NCBI RefSeq assembly: GCF_002778285.1
Contig: NZ_NESM01000001.1
Coordinates: 1,758,501-1,822,500 of the forward strand
Direction: 5' to 3'
DNA: 64,000 bases
Origin: Limnohabitans sp. 15K
Lineage (GTDB): Bacteria; Pseudomonadota; Gammaproteobacteria; Burkholderiales; Burkholderiaceae_C
In this document: piece by piece, positions 14,898 through 24,359 of the stretch
Layout of the letters: each line of letters opens with the position of its first letter
Numbering within the stretch: the first letter of the stretch is position 1
Made by a program: the position numbers and the translations under genes
Notes under the pieces: generated by a model
The model's input: the letters and a program-made list of their open reading frames with translations, nothing else
What the model was told of the DNA's origin: nothing
The model's database searches: none

Positions 14898-17648
14898 GTG
14901 TCTGTTGTCGCATCTAAAACTGTTTCTGTGCCCCCCATGAAGTTGTCCGGTCTGGAGCCTGTCTCCATCGGCACGGGGGCGCTGTTTGTCAACGTGGGTG
15001 AGCGCACCAACGTGACCGGTTCCAAGGCCTTTGCCCGCATGATTTTGAATGGCGAGTACGAGCAGGCCCTGGCCGTGGCGCGCCAGCAGGTCGAAAACGG
15101 CGCGCAGGTCATCGACGTGAACATGGATGAAGCCATGCTCGACAGCCAGGCGGCCATGGTGCGGTTTTTGAACCTGATGGCCGGTGAGCCCGACATCGCC
15201 CGCGTGCCGGTGATGGTGGATTCGAGCAAGTGGACCGTGATCGAAGCCGGTCTGCGCTGCATCCAGGGCAAGGGGATCGTCAATTCGATCAGCATGAAAG
15301 AGGGCGTGGAAGAGTTCAAGCGCCAGGCCAAGCTGGTCAAGCGCTATGGCGCAGCGGCCGTGGTGATGGCGTTCGACGAAAAAGGCCAAGCCGACACCTA
15401 CGAACGCAAGATCGAAATTTGCGAACGCGCTTACCGCGTGCTGGTCGACGAGGTGAACTTTCCGCCCGAAGACATCATTTTTGACCCCAACATTTTTGCG
15501 ATCGCCACCGGCATCGAAGAGCACAACAACTACGCGGTGGACTTCATCGAAGCCACGCGCTGGATCAAGCAGAACCTGCCGGGTGCCAAAGTGTCGGGCG
15601 GTGTGTCCAACGTGAGTTTCTCATTCCGGGGCAACGACCCGGTGCGCGAAGCGATCCACACCGTGTTCCTGTACCACGCCATCCAGGCGGGCATGGACAT
15701 GGGCATCGTCAACGCGGGCATGGTCGGCGTCTATGACGACCTGGAGCCCACGCTGCGCGAGCGTGTCGAAGACGTGGTGCTGAACCGCCGCCCGGACGCA
15801 GGCGAGCGTTTGGTCGAAGTGGCCGACAGCGCCAAGGGCGCGGCCAAAGACGAGAGCACCAAGCTGGCCTGGCGCGGCACGCCCGATGCGCCCGTGAACG
15901 TGGCGCAGCGCCTGAGCCATTCGCTGGTGCACGGCATCACCGACTTCATCAGCGACGACACCGAAGAGGCCTACCAAGAGATTCTGGCCAAAGGCGGACG
16001 CCCCTTGCATGTGATCGAAGGCCCGCTGATGGACGGCATGAACGTGGTCGGTGACCTGTTTGGCCAGGGCAAGATGTTCTTGCCGCAAGTGGTCAAGAGC
16101 GCCCGCGTGATGAAGCAGGCCGTGGCGCATTTGCTGCCCTACATCGAAGCCGAAAAATTGGCGCAAGAAGCCGCAGGCGAAGACGTGAAAGCCAAGGGAA
16201 AGATCGTGATCGCCACCGTCAAGGGGGATGTGCACGACATCGGCAAGAACATCGTCACCGTGGTTTTGCAGTGCAACAACTTCGAAGTGGTCAACATGGG
16301 GGTGATGGTGCCCTGCCACGAAATTTTGGCTAAGGCCAAAGAAGAAAACGCCGACATCATTGGCTTGTCGGGCCTGATCACGCCCAGCTTGGAAGAGATG
16401 CAGTACGTGGCCGCCGAGATGGAAAAAGACCCGTACTTCCGGGATCGCCAGATGCCCTTGCTCATTGGCGGCGCCACCTGCAGCCGTGTGCACACGGCTG
16501 TGAAAATCGCGCCCAATTACTCAGGCCCCGTGGTCTATGTGCCCGATGCCTCGCGCAGCGTGGGTGTGGCGCAAGGCTTGCTGTCTGAGCAAGCGGCCAA
16601 ATTCATCGCCGACTTGAACACCGACTACGACAAGGTGCGCGAGCAACACGCCAACAAAAAGCAAACCCCCATGTGGACGCTGGCGCAGGCCCGCGCCAAC
16701 AAGACGCCGATCGACTGGTCGCATGGTGTGCACGCCGCGCCGAAATTCATCGGCCGCCGCGTGTTCAAGAACTACGACCTGGCCGAGATTGCCCAGTACA
16801 TCGACTGGGGCCCGTTCTTCCAGACTTGGGATTTGGCCGGACCTTACCCCGCCATCCTCGATGACGAAGTGGTGGGCGAACAAGCCCGCAAAGTCTTGGC
16901 AGATGGCCAAGCCATGTTGCAAAAAATCATCGACGGCCGCTGGGTCACGGCCAATGCGGTGCTGGGCCTTTACCCCGCCAACAGCGTGAATGACGACGAC
17001 ATCGCACTGTACACCGACGAGTCCCGAAAGCAAGTGGCCATGACATGGCGCGGCCTGCGTCAACAAACCGAAAAGCAGCGCATTGAAGGCGTGATGCGCC
17101 CCAGCCGTTGCTTAGCCGACTTCGTCGCGCCGCAAGGCACAGCGCCAGACCATGTGGGCGTGTTCGCCGTCACCGCAGGCATTGGGGCCGATAAGCGCGC
17201 AGAGGCTTTTGAAGCAGCGCACGACGACTACAGCGCCATCATTCTCAAGTCACTGGCCGACCGCCTGGCCGAAGCGCTGGCCGAGTGCCTGCACAAAAAA
17301 GTGCGCACCGACCTGTGGGGTTACGCCGCCGCCGAGGCGCTGAGCAACGAAGAGTTGATTGCTGAAAAGTACCAGGGCATCCGCCCTGCACCCGGCTACC
17401 CCGCTTGCCCCGACCACAGCGCCAAAAAAGCGATGTTTGACTTGCTGCAATGCCAAGACATTGGCATGGGCCTGACCGAGAGCCTGGCCATGACGCCTGC
17501 GGCCAGCGTGAGCGGTTTCTATATTGCGCACCCCGAGGCGCAGTATTTCAACGTGGGCAAAGTAAGCGACGACCAAGTGCAAGACCTTGCGCAGCGCAGC
17601 GGTGTGCAAGTCAAAGACCTGCAGCGCTTGTTGGCCCCCAACCTTTGA
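14898..17648 (+). CDS. metH: Methionine synthase, folate/cobalamin/AdoMet half
   Basis: The 916-residue protein carries the rest of MetH. The pterin-binding barrel ([15 protein letters not shown] near the start) comes first, then the four-helix cap, and then the cobalamin domain with D-x-H-x-x-G as DVHDIG near residue 444. The C-terminal AdoMet reactivation domain has the [13 protein letters not shown] motif. It transfers methyl groups from methyltetrahydrofolate through cobalamin to homocysteine held by the separate first half. The GTG at 14898 follows AAGGTGA by 4 bases; an ATG at 14937 is possible but leaves the ribosome site too far away. Translation is probably controlled by the SAH riboswitch directly upstream, linking methionine regeneration to accumulated SAH. 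Confidence 0.95.
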   Translation: MSVVASKTVSVPPMKLSGLEPVSIGTGALFVNVGERTNVTGSKAFARMILNGEYEQALAVARQQVENGAQVIDVNMDEAMLDSQAAMVRFLNLMAGEPDIARVPVMVDSSKWTVIEAGLRCIQGKGIVNSISMKEGVEEFKRQAKLVKRYGAAAVVMAFDEKGQADTYERKIEICERAYRVLVDEVNFPPEDIIFDPNIFAIATGIEEHNNYAVDFIEATRWIKQNLPGAKVSGGVSNVSFSFRGNDPVREAIHTVFLYHAIQAGMDMGIVNAGMVGVYDDLEPTLRERVEDVVLNRRPDAGERLVEVADSAKGAAKDESTKLAWRGTPDAPVNVAQRLSHSLVHGITDFISDDTEEAYQEILAKGGRPLHVIEGPLMDGMNVVGDLFGQGKMFLPQVVKSARVMKQAVAHLLPYIEAEKLAQEAAGEDVKAKGKIVIATVKGDVHDIGKNIVTVVLQCNNFEVVNMGVMVPCHEILAKAKEENADIIGLSGLITPSLEEMQYVAAEMEKDPYFRDRQMPLLIGGATCSRVHTAVKIAPNYSGPVVYVPDASRSVGVAQGLLSEQAAKFIADLNTDYDKVREQHANKKQTPMWTLAQARANKTPIDWSHGVHAAPKFIGRRVFKNYDLAEIAQYIDWGPFFQTWDLAGPYPAILDDEVVGEQARKVLADGQAMLQKIIDGRWVTANAVLGLYPANSVNDDDIALYTDESRKQVAMTWRGLRQQTEKQRIEGVMRPSRCLADFVAPQGTAPDHVGVFAVTAGIGADKRAEAFEAAHDDYSAIILKSLADRLAEALAECLHKKVRTDLWGYAAAEALSNEELIAEKYQGIRPAPGYPACPDHSAKKAMFDLLQCQDIGMGLTESLAMTPAASVSGFYIAHPEAQYFNVGKVSDDQVQDLAQRSGVQVKDLQRLLAPNL

Positions 17649-17653
17649 ACCAA

Positions 17654-18724
17654 ATGACAAATTTCTGGACGGCTTGTGGCCACCAACACCTGACGCGCAA
17701 CGAGCGGGGTTGGCTGGTAGCGAGCCCAGACTATTGGCGGCTGTGGCTGCAGCGGCCCGAAATGGCGCTGGTGCCCGAATCGTGCAAAGCCGAAAAGCGT
17801 TTGCATGCCGCCCTGACCGAATCGCCCAACATGCAGGTCACGCCTGCAGACTGCAAACATTTCAAGGACGACGATGTCCGCGAAAACTACAAACTGTTTC
17901 TGCGTTTTCGCGATGAAGTGGAAAGCGCGGGTTCTCTGGAAGCGGCCTACATGGGCTGGATCCAGAGCGGCAACATCCAGCTGCCGCCGCTGTTTATCGA
18001 CTTGGTGGTGCAGGCCATCGTGTGCAATGTGCTGACAGGCATCGATGACGCTTGGGTCTGGCGTGCGGCCGAGCTGCTGTTCAGACGCCAACGCATCACC
18101 GTGCGCGATGGCCGTGTGCTGTCAGGCGACAGCGACACACTCGACAACTTGCAAGCCACAGGCGGTTTGGGCGAGATGGGCCGCTTGTTGATGGAGGGCG
18201 GTGCTGCGCTCAAAGCGGTTGATGTGAAGGTGCTGCACAAAGACAACGAAGAGCGTTACCTGTCGCAGCGCGAAGGCCTGGGGCGCTACGCCTTCTTGCT
18301 CGACATGACGCACGAAATCCAGAACGAGCTGCCGCACGGTTTGATCTTGAAAATGGTCAACGCCCGCTCGGGTCTCAAGGCCTTGTCGGTGGTGCTGGCG
18401 GGTTGGGTGCAACATTTCTTGGGGGTGTCGGTCAGCATCGAGCCGGTGCAAAAAGTGGACGACCCCGCCTGGCGCTGGCATGTGGGCCTGGACGTCACGG
18501 CCACCGCTTTGCTCAATGATTTGTACCAAGGTGTCGAGTTGGAAGCTGGGCGTCAACAACAACTCATCAGCCTGTTCAAGTTGCGCTTTGACAATCCGCA
18601 AGACATGCGCGCCGACGTGCAGGGCAAGCCGGTGTATTTGGGCTTGGCCATGAACGAGCAGGGCTTGCTCAAACTCAAACCGCAAAACCTGTTGCTCAAT
18701 TTGCCCTTAACCCTCTCTGCCTGA
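17654..18724 (+). CDS. DUF6352-like protein of unknown function
   Basis: The 356-residue soluble protein begins MTNFWTACGHQHLTRNERGWL, with a compact Cys-His N-terminus (WTACGHQHL). It resembles a family found beside metH in Burkholderiales that I recall as DUF6352; no catalytic motif is known to me. The ATG at 17654 lies 5 bp after the methionine synthase stop, so the two are almost certainly cotranscribed under the SAH riboswitch. This suggests a role tied to methionine synthase or its cofactors (inference). The frame is open further upstream inside metH, which is a shadow. Confidence 0.75.
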   Translation: MTNFWTACGHQHLTRNERGWLVASPDYWRLWLQRPEMALVPESCKAEKRLHAALTESPNMQVTPADCKHFKDDDVRENYKLFLRFRDEVESAGSLEAAYMGWIQSGNIQLPPLFIDLVVQAIVCNVLTGIDDAWVWRAAELLFRRQRITVRDGRVLSGDSDTLDNLQATGGLGEMGRLLMEGGAALKAVDVKVLHKDNEERYLSQREGLGRYAFLLDMTHEIQNELPHGLILKMVNARSGLKALSVVLAGWVQHFLGVSVSIEPVQKVDDPAWRWHVGLDVTATALLNDLYQGVELEAGRQQQLISLFKLRFDNPQDMRADVQGKPVYLGLAMNEQGLLKLKPQNLLLNLPLTLSA

Positions 18725-18745
18725 GCGTGTTTCGCTCAGGTTTTG
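18720..18745 (+). terminator. Rho-independent terminator of the metH operon
   Basis: CCTGAGCG (18720-18727) pairs with CGCTCAGG (18733-18740) around a 5-base loop and is followed by TTTT. The stem includes the stop codon of the preceding gene. Confidence 0.82.
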
Positions 18746-18770
18746 TTCTCTCTAAACTAACCAGCGCACC

Positions 18771-19223
18771 ATGAAAACTTCCCTTCGCCTTTCGTGTCTC
18801 GCCTTCGCCCTCAACCTGACTCTGTTGGCCCAAGTGGCCATGGCGCAAAACGCGGTGACCACAGCCGCAGCCAAAGAAGAAGGCGCTGTGGCGACGCCCA
18901 GTGGACTGATCTACCGAAGCCTGAAAGACGGCAGCGGTGCCAGCCCCACGGCCAGCGACAAAGTGACGGTGCACTACAAAGGCACCTTCCCGGACGGACG
19001 CGAATTTGACAGCTCTTACAAACGCGGCCAGCCCATCGACTTTCCCCTCAACCGCGTCATTGCGTGTTGGACCGAAGGCGTGCAGCGCATGAAAGTGGGC
19101 GGCAAAGCCAAGTTGACCTGTCCGCCTGAAATCGCTTACGGTGCGCGAGGTGCGGGCAGCGCGGTGCCGCCCAACGCCACGCTGTTGTTTGAAGTGGAGT
19201 TGCTGGGCATTCAAGGCAAGTGA
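18771..19223 (+). CDS. Periplasmic FKBP-type peptidyl-prolyl cis-trans isomerase
   Basis: The 150-residue protein has a Sec signal peptide (MKTSLRLSCLAFALNLTLLAQVAMAQ) and a single FKBP domain. Seen in it are VTVHYKGTFPDGREFDSSY, IACWTEGVQRMKVGGKAKL, and the C-terminal PEIAYGARGAGSAVPPNATLLFEVELL strand. It lacks the N-terminal dimerisation helix of Mip or FkpA. It should catalyse proline isomerisation of exported proteins. It stands alone between the metH terminator and the ynj operon. Confidence 0.92.
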   Translation: MKTSLRLSCLAFALNLTLLAQVAMAQNAVTTAAAKEEGAVATPSGLIYRSLKDGSGASPTASDKVTVHYKGTFPDGREFDSSYKRGQPIDFPLNRVIACWTEGVQRMKVGGKAKLTCPPEIAYGARGAGSAVPPNATLLFEVELLGIQGK

Positions 19224-19265
19224 TGCCTTAGGCGCCATTCACGGGACGATCAATCCACAGCTGAC

Positions 19266-20528
19266 ATGACACACCAGACATCTTCCCAAAGCGAAACTCC
19301 GCAGCGGCGGTGGAATCGACGTCAAACCTTGGCTGCTTTGGGCGCGGTTTCGGTATTGCCCGCCACTTTGGCTGTGCGCCCTGCGGCGGCGCAAGTTGCA
19401 AGCACTGCTTGGGCTGATACTCTGCGCGCCGCACGCGGCCAAACCGTGTACTTCAATGCTTGGGCAGGCAGCGAACGCATCAACGCTTATTTGCAATGGG
19501 CGGCGGGCGAGTTGCAGCGCGACTTTGGCGTCAAGCTGCAGCACGTCAAGATCAGCGATGCGGCCGATGTGATCAAGCGTGTGCGTGCCGAAAAGCAAGC
19601 CGGGCGCAAAGACACCGAAGGCACGGTGGACTTGGTCTGGATCAACGGTGAAAACTTTGCCGCCATGAAACATGATGGCTTGTTGTCTGCGCCCTTCGCA
19701 GAAACATTGCCGAATTTCCAGTGGGTGGACACGGTGGGCAAGCCCACCACGCTGGTGGATTTTTCGGTGCCCACCGACGGACTGGAATCACCTTGGGGCA
19801 TGGCGCAGCTGACGTTTTTTGCCGATGCCAAGCGTCTGGCCAAGCCCCCGCAAAGCATGGCCGAGCTGCTGGCCTTGGCCCGCAGCCAGCCGGGGCGCAT
19901 CACCTACCCGCGCCCGCCCGAGTTCCATGGCACCACCTTCATCAAGCAGGCCTTGATCGAACACGCGCCGGACGTGAAAGCGTTGGCCCTGCCTGTGACG
20001 CCTGCGGCTTTGGCGGCGCAAACCGCGCCGCTGTGGCGCTTTTTGGATGCGCTGCACCCGCACTTGTGGCGCGGCGGCAAACAGTTCCCGCAAAACTCTG
20101 CCGCTGTGCGCCAGATGATGGCCGACGGTGAATTGGTGATGGCTTTGACGTTCAACCCCAATGAAGCGGCCAACGAAATCGCCGCCAAGCGCCTGCCCGC
20201 TACGGTGCAGAGCTGGCAGTTCGCCAAGGGCACGATTGGCAACACCCACTTTGTGGCCATCCCGTACAACGCGCCCAGCAAAGCGGGTGCGCAGCTGGTC
20301 GCCAACTTTTTGCTCTCGCCCGCCGCCCAAGCGCGCAAGGCCGACATCGATGTCTGGGGCGACCCGACGGTGCTGGATGTGGCCCGCTTGCCTGCGGCTG
20401 AGCGTGCGCGGTTTCAATCGGCATCGCGACCCGGGCAAGTGGCCGTGACGGCCCCCGTGCTGCCCGAGCCGCATGCGTCTTGGGTGGATGCAATCGAAAA
20501 AGAGTGGACTCGCCGTTACGGCGTGTGA
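19266..20528 (+). CDS. ynjB: YnjB-type ABC transporter substrate-binding protein
   Basis: The 420-residue protein begins with a twin-arginine signal (RRWNRRQTLAALGAVSVLPATL, cleaved near RPAAAQ). The mature part has YnjB hallmarks: GQTVYFNAWAGSERINAYLQWAAGEL and DLVWINGENFAAMKHDGLL. Together with the next three genes it gives the ynjB-ynjC-ynjD-ynjF order known from E. coli. The substrate of this thiamine/iron-like importer family is not known. Its stop overlaps the permease GTG start. Confidence 0.87.
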   Translation: MTHQTSSQSETPQRRWNRRQTLAALGAVSVLPATLAVRPAAAQVASTAWADTLRAARGQTVYFNAWAGSERINAYLQWAAGELQRDFGVKLQHVKISDAADVIKRVRAEKQAGRKDTEGTVDLVWINGENFAAMKHDGLLSAPFAETLPNFQWVDTVGKPTTLVDFSVPTDGLESPWGMAQLTFFADAKRLAKPPQSMAELLALARSQPGRITYPRPPEFHGTTFIKQALIEHAPDVKALALPVTPAALAAQTAPLWRFLDALHPHLWRGGKQFPQNSAAVRQMMADGELVMALTFNPNEAANEIAAKRLPATVQSWQFAKGTIGNTHFVAIPYNAPSKAGAQLVANFLLSPAAQARKADIDVWGDPTVLDVARLPAAERARFQSASRPGQVAVTAPVLPEPHASWVDAIEKEWTRRYGV

Positions 20529-22156
20529 GCTTCTTGCCCGCTTTCTTGCTGGCCTTGATCGCTGCCGTGCCCATGGGCTGGGCGCTGTGGGCGGCTGCTT
20601 CGCAAGCGCTGGACGTCAGCGCTTGGCAGGCCTTGTGGGCCGATCCGCAAACGCTGCGTGCTTGGGGCATGACGCTGTGGACCGGGCTGGCCTCCACGGT
20701 GCTGGTGTGGTGGACTGTGGCGCGTTTGTTGGCCCATGGTTTCATTCGGCAGCAATTGGCCCGCTGGCTCACCCATGTGCCTGCCTTGCTGGCCACGCCG
20801 CACGCGGCCATGGCCATTGGTTTGGTGCTGTGGCTCGCACCCAGCGGCTGGGCTTTGCGCCTGGTGTCGCCGGGCCTGTCGGGTTTTGATGCACCACCGC
20901 CTTGGTTGACCACACAAGACCCGTGGGGTTTGGGATTGATTTTGGCACTTTGGCTCAAAGAAGTGCCGTTTTTGCTCTGGGTGGCGGCTACGCAACTGCA
21001 ACGCGAAGACCTGCGCCGACGATGGCAAGCTGAATTTGCACTGGCCCAAACTTTGGGCCACACGCCCGCCACCGCCTTTGCCCAAGTGGTCTGGCCGCAG
21101 CTGGCCCCGCGTTTGCGCTGGCCGCTGCTGGCGGTGTTGGCCTATGGCCTCACGGTGGTGGACATGGCGCTCATCATCGGACCTGCGACGCCACCTACTT
21201 TGGCGGTGCTGGCCTGGCAATGGCTGGGTGATGCCGATGCGGCCATGCAGGCGCAAGGCGCGGCAGCGGCAGGTTGTCTCACGGTCAGTGTGGCCATCTT
21301 GGCGGCGGTGACCGTCATGGTGCTGCGCGCATGGGCGCGTCTGCGCAGAGGCGCGAGCAGCACTCTGTTGATGCAGGGTGATTCGCCCTGGGTGGGTTGG
21401 GCCATCGGCGGGGCTTATCTGGCCGTTTGGTGGGCCTTGGCGGTGGGCAGTGTGTCGGGCGTCTGGCCTTTTCCGCAGATTTGGCCATCGCTGTGGACGG
21501 GTGATGCTTGGTTGCAGGTAGTCGCCAGTGCCCCCACGGTGTGGACCACCTTGGGTTTGGCGGCGGCCTCTGCCAGTGTGTGCCTGGTTTGGTCGGTGGC
21601 CTGGTTGGAGCTGACAACGCGCCGCTGGCAACAGGCTTTGCGGCCCTGGTGGTTGCTGCCGCTGGTGTTGCCCTCGGTGCTGTGGGTGGTGGGCCTCTAC
21701 AGCGTGGCGCTGCAGTGGCGACTGGAGGGGCAGTGGCTGGGCCTGCTTTTGGCGCATGCGGTAATGGTGCTGCCTTATGTGCTGCTGGCCTTGGAGCCCG
21801 CCTATTTGGCGGTCGATCCGCGTCAATCGGCTGTGGTGGCCAGCTTGGGTCAGGGCCGATGGACTGAATTGCTGCACATCAAATGGCCACTGCTCAAGCG
21901 TACCATCGCCTCGGCCTGGGCGGTGGGTTTTGCGGTCAGTGTGGCGCAGTATTTGCCCACCTTGTATGTGGGGGCGGGGCGCTTTGCCACCGTGACCACC
22001 GAGGCCGTGACGCTGGCGTCTGGCGCGCAGCGCTCGCTCATGAGCGCTTATGCGGCTTTGCAGATGCTCTTGCCCGTGTTGGCCTTTGCTTTGGCCGCTT
22101 ACTTGGGCAGGCCACGCCAATTTGAGAAGATCGGGTCGATGAAAGACAACACATGA
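20525..22156 (+). CDS. ynjC: YnjC-type ABC transporter permease (two fused membrane units)
   Basis: The 543-residue protein has about twelve hydrophobic segments arranged as two BPD_transp_1 units, as in other ThiP/FbpB-like permeases. EAA-type loops are visible near LAQTLGHTPATAFAQVVWPQLAP and VASLGQGRWTELLHIKWPLLK. The GTG at 20525 overlaps the ynjB stop (GTGA) and gives a sensible N-terminus with a membrane helix at once; the frame upstream is shadow. It is rich in Trp and Leu. Its stop overlaps the ynjD start as ATGA. Confidence 0.87.
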   Translation: MSFLPAFLLALIAAVPMGWALWAAASQALDVSAWQALWADPQTLRAWGMTLWTGLASTVLVWWTVARLLAHGFIRQQLARWLTHVPALLATPHAAMAIGLVLWLAPSGWALRLVSPGLSGFDAPPPWLTTQDPWGLGLILALWLKEVPFLLWVAATQLQREDLRRRWQAEFALAQTLGHTPATAFAQVVWPQLAPRLRWPLLAVLAYGLTVVDMALIIGPATPPTLAVLAWQWLGDADAAMQAQGAAAAGCLTVSVAILAAVTVMVLRAWARLRRGASSTLLMQGDSPWVGWAIGGAYLAVWWALAVGSVSGVWPFPQIWPSLWTGDAWLQVVASAPTVWTTLGLAAASASVCLVWSVAWLELTTRRWQQALRPWWLLPLVLPSVLWVVGLYSVALQWRLEGQWLGLLLAHAVMVLPYVLLALEPAYLAVDPRQSAVVASLGQGRWTELLHIKWPLLKRTIASAWAVGFAVSVAQYLPTLYVGAGRFATVTTEAVTLASGAQRSLMSAYAALQMLLPVLAFALAAYLGRPRQFEKIGSMKDNT

Positions 22157-22830
22157 ACGCGGGACTTCAGATCGACATCGAACGCTTGGGCACTGCGGCG
22201 CAGACCTTGGTGCAAGACCTGCACCTTCAGGTGCCCGCAGGCGAGATCCTCACGCTCATGGGGCCGAGTGGTTGCGGAAAAAGCTCGGTGCTGGCCGCCA
22301 CTGCGGGCACGCTGGCCAGCGTGTCCGAAGGTTTGCAGCCTTTGCAGTTTGACGGCCGCGTGCAGCTGAACGGCCGTGACCTCACCACCTTGCCCACGCA
22401 CCAGCGCGGTATCGGCTTGGTGTTTCAGGATGCTTTGCTGTTTGCCCACATGACGGTGGCCGAAAACCTGCTGTTTGCGGTCCCCCGCGCCTTGCCGCCT
22501 GCACAGCGCCAGGCGCGTGTGCAGCAAGCGCTGCAAGAAGCCGAGCTGACTGGCATGGGCGAGCGCGACCCGTCCACGCTCTCGGGCGGGCAACGTGCGC
22601 GTGTGGCGCTCATGCGCGCCTTGCTGGCCGAGCCGCAAGCGCTGCTGCTGGACGAGCCGTTTTCCAAACTCGACGCCGCCTTGCGCGCCCAGCTGCGCCC
22701 GTGGGTGTTTGCGCATGTGCGCGAGCGGCGCATCCCGGTGGTGCTGGTCACGCACGACGAACAAGACGTGGCCGACCCGCAGCGCGTGGTGCACTTGCGC
22801 GCCACCGAAGAAAGCCCAAGCCATGTTTGA
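22153..22830 (+). CDS. ynjD: YnjD-type ABC transporter ATP-binding protein
   Basis: The 225-residue ATPase shows Walker A GPSGCGKSS, the signature LSGGQRARVALMRA, Walker B ALLLDEPFSKLD and the switch region VLVTHDEQD. It is the energy unit for the YnjBC importer. The start overlaps ynjC (ATGA) and its end overlaps ynjF by 8 bp, so all four genes are tightly coupled. Confidence 0.9.
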   Translation: MNAGLQIDIERLGTAAQTLVQDLHLQVPAGEILTLMGPSGCGKSSVLAATAGTLASVSEGLQPLQFDGRVQLNGRDLTTLPTHQRGIGLVFQDALLFAHMTVAENLLFAVPRALPPAQRQARVQQALQEAELTGMGERDPSTLSGGQRARVALMRALLAEPQALLLDEPFSKLDAALRAQLRPWVFAHVRERRIPVVLVTHDEQDVADPQRVVHLRATEESPSHV

Positions 22831-23434
22831 CCGTCACGCCCAAACCCTTTTGCGCCCCGCGCTGAACGCCGCCGCACGCGGCTTGGTGCGCGCAGGCATC
22901 AGCGCCGACGCGCTGACCTGGCTGGGCTTTGCCATCGGCATGGCCGCCGCCGTGGCCATTGCGCTGCAAGCGTGGTGGTGGGGCTTGGCGCTGCTGCTGG
23001 CCTCGCGCTTGCTCGACGGCCTGGACGGCAGCGTGGCCCGCCTGACCCAACCCACCGACGCGGGCGGCTTCCTGGACATCGCGCTGGACTTCGTGTTTTA
23101 CGCGGCGATCCCCTTTGCCTTTGCGGTGGCCAACCCCGCCACCAACGCCCTGCCCGCCGCAGCCCTGCTGGCCAGCTTCATCGGTACCGGCAGCAGCTTT
23201 TTGGCATTCGCCGCGCTGGCCGAAAAACGCGGCCTGACGGACACCGCCTTACCGGGCAAAAGCTTTTACTTCTTGGGGGGGCTTACCGAAGCCACCGAGA
23301 CCATCACTGTGTTTGCTGTCATGTGCATCTGGCCTGAACACTTTGGGGTGTTGGCTTATGGGTTTGCGGTGTTGTGTGCGGTGACGACGGGTATGCGGAT
23401 TGGGTGGGGGTATTGGCGGTTGGGGTGTAGCTAA
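22823..23434 (+). CDS. ynjF: YnjF-type CDP-alcohol phosphatidyltransferase
   Basis: The 203-residue membrane protein carries the CDP-alcohol phosphotransferase signature D-x2-DG-x2-AR...D-x3-D in LDGLDGSVARLTQPTDAGG followed by FLDIALD, plus about five membrane helices. The family joins a CDP-activated lipid to an alcohol; the product here is unknown. The ATG at 22823 lies inside the end of ynjD. Its linkage to a transporter operon is conserved with E. coli, although ynjE (sulfurtransferase) is absent. It is the last gene before an AT-rich island on the other strand. Confidence 0.87.
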   Translation: MFDRHAQTLLRPALNAAARGLVRAGISADALTWLGFAIGMAAAVAIALQAWWWGLALLLASRLLDGLDGSVARLTQPTDAGGFLDIALDFVFYAAIPFAFAVANPATNALPAAALLASFIGTGSSFLAFAALAEKRGLTDTALPGKSFYFLGGLTEATETITVFAVMCIWPEHFGVLAYGFAVLCAVTTGMRIGWGYWRLGCS

Positions 23435-23561
23435 ATCGAAGCACTATTTTTGTTTATATGGTTTGAATTCAGCATGCCTCTTAGTAATTTCAAAAATCCA
23501 CTTTATCCTAAATCAATGCGAAGAATTGACGTTCGTTTTAAAACGTCAGTTAGAAATTCAT

Positions 23562-24359
23562 TTATTGTGTGTAAGCTTGCAGCTCCATTCGAATTGACTT
23601 TGCCAAGCCAGTCAGATCGCCGTATATGGATTTTGAGTTGATACTCATCTTCCTTAGTGCTACATATATACCTTCGTAGAGGCTTGCTGGGATTATTATT
23701 TTTTTGAGTTTGCTTGAGTCGTAAAGCGGCGAATTTATTACAGAGTCGATTGTGCTCTCAAGGTTCCCAGATATAAGAAATGTGCCGGATTGTCGATCTA
23801 TTCTGGCGTTTAGTTCAATAGGCTCTGTGATCCATGCAATGTCGTATGAGTAGCGGTCCACTGTGCTTTCAAATACCAAGTCTTGTTTTCCTTGGATTGA
23901 GAATCTGGTCTCATTAAACAATTTGTCCTTTTCTTTGATGTACTCAATAGATTTTTCCATTATCGCGGAATAATCTAGGCAATAAATAGACAAGTCTTTC
24001 TTGGACTGTGGATCGTAAGTTTCTAAGGCAAAATATAGTGCTATGTATGGGCTTGTTGTAAAGTCAATGAGTCTTGTTGGAACACCGTAATGCTGCATCA
24101 CAGACAACCATGACAGTTTAGATTTTGGAATGTGTTCAGTACCGCTATAAATGTGATACTTAGACTTAAATACATCTAGCGAGTAGTCCTCGAATTTCCG
24201 CGCATTTCGGGCATTCCATTTCGTACCGATGGTTCGCTCTAGAGTTGATTGAAGACCCCAAGACGCATCCGACTGACCACGAAATACAAAGTTATTTGGT
24301 AGACTATTTAGTGATCGAATTAACTCATCTATTGAGTTGACTAACAGGTCATAGATCAT
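23562..24359 (-). CDS. FRG-domain protein (candidate defence effector)
   Basis: The 265-residue protein has the FRG hallmark NFVFRGQSDASWGLQSTLER near residue 22, and the second conserved block WLSVMQHYGVPTRLIDFTTSPYIALYFAL near residue 84. FRG proteins occur in genomic islands and phage-related regions; their biochemistry is poorly known. Base composition is strongly AT-rich compared with both flanks, a sign of recent transfer. Its ATG overlaps the stop of the upstream gene by 4 bp, so it is translated together with that unknown partner. No signal peptide or membrane segment is visible. Confidence 0.85.
   Translation of the reverse strand: MIYDLLVNSIDELIRSLNSLPNNFVFRGQSDASWGLQSTLERTIGTKWNARNARKFEDYSLDVFKSKYHIYSGTEHIPKSKLSWLSVMQHYGVPTRLIDFTTSPYIALYFALETYDPQSKKDLSIYCLDYSAIMEKSIEYIKEKDKLFNETRFSIQGKQDLVFESTVDRYSYDIAWITEPIELNARIDRQSGTFLISGNLESTIDSVINSPLYDSSKLKKIIIPASLYEGIYVALRKMSINSKSIYGDLTGLAKSIRMELQAYTQ

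Noticed and set aside
20516..22120. A 534-codon open frame opposite ynjC
   Set aside because: Gln/His/Arg-rich composition mirrors the coding strand; ynjC is clearly real.
23526..23555. TGACGTT/AACGTCA hairpin after the FRG gene, considered as another attC
   Set aside because: CTAAC is present on one side but the matching GTT box is missing; it is more likely a terminator-like hairpin or chance.
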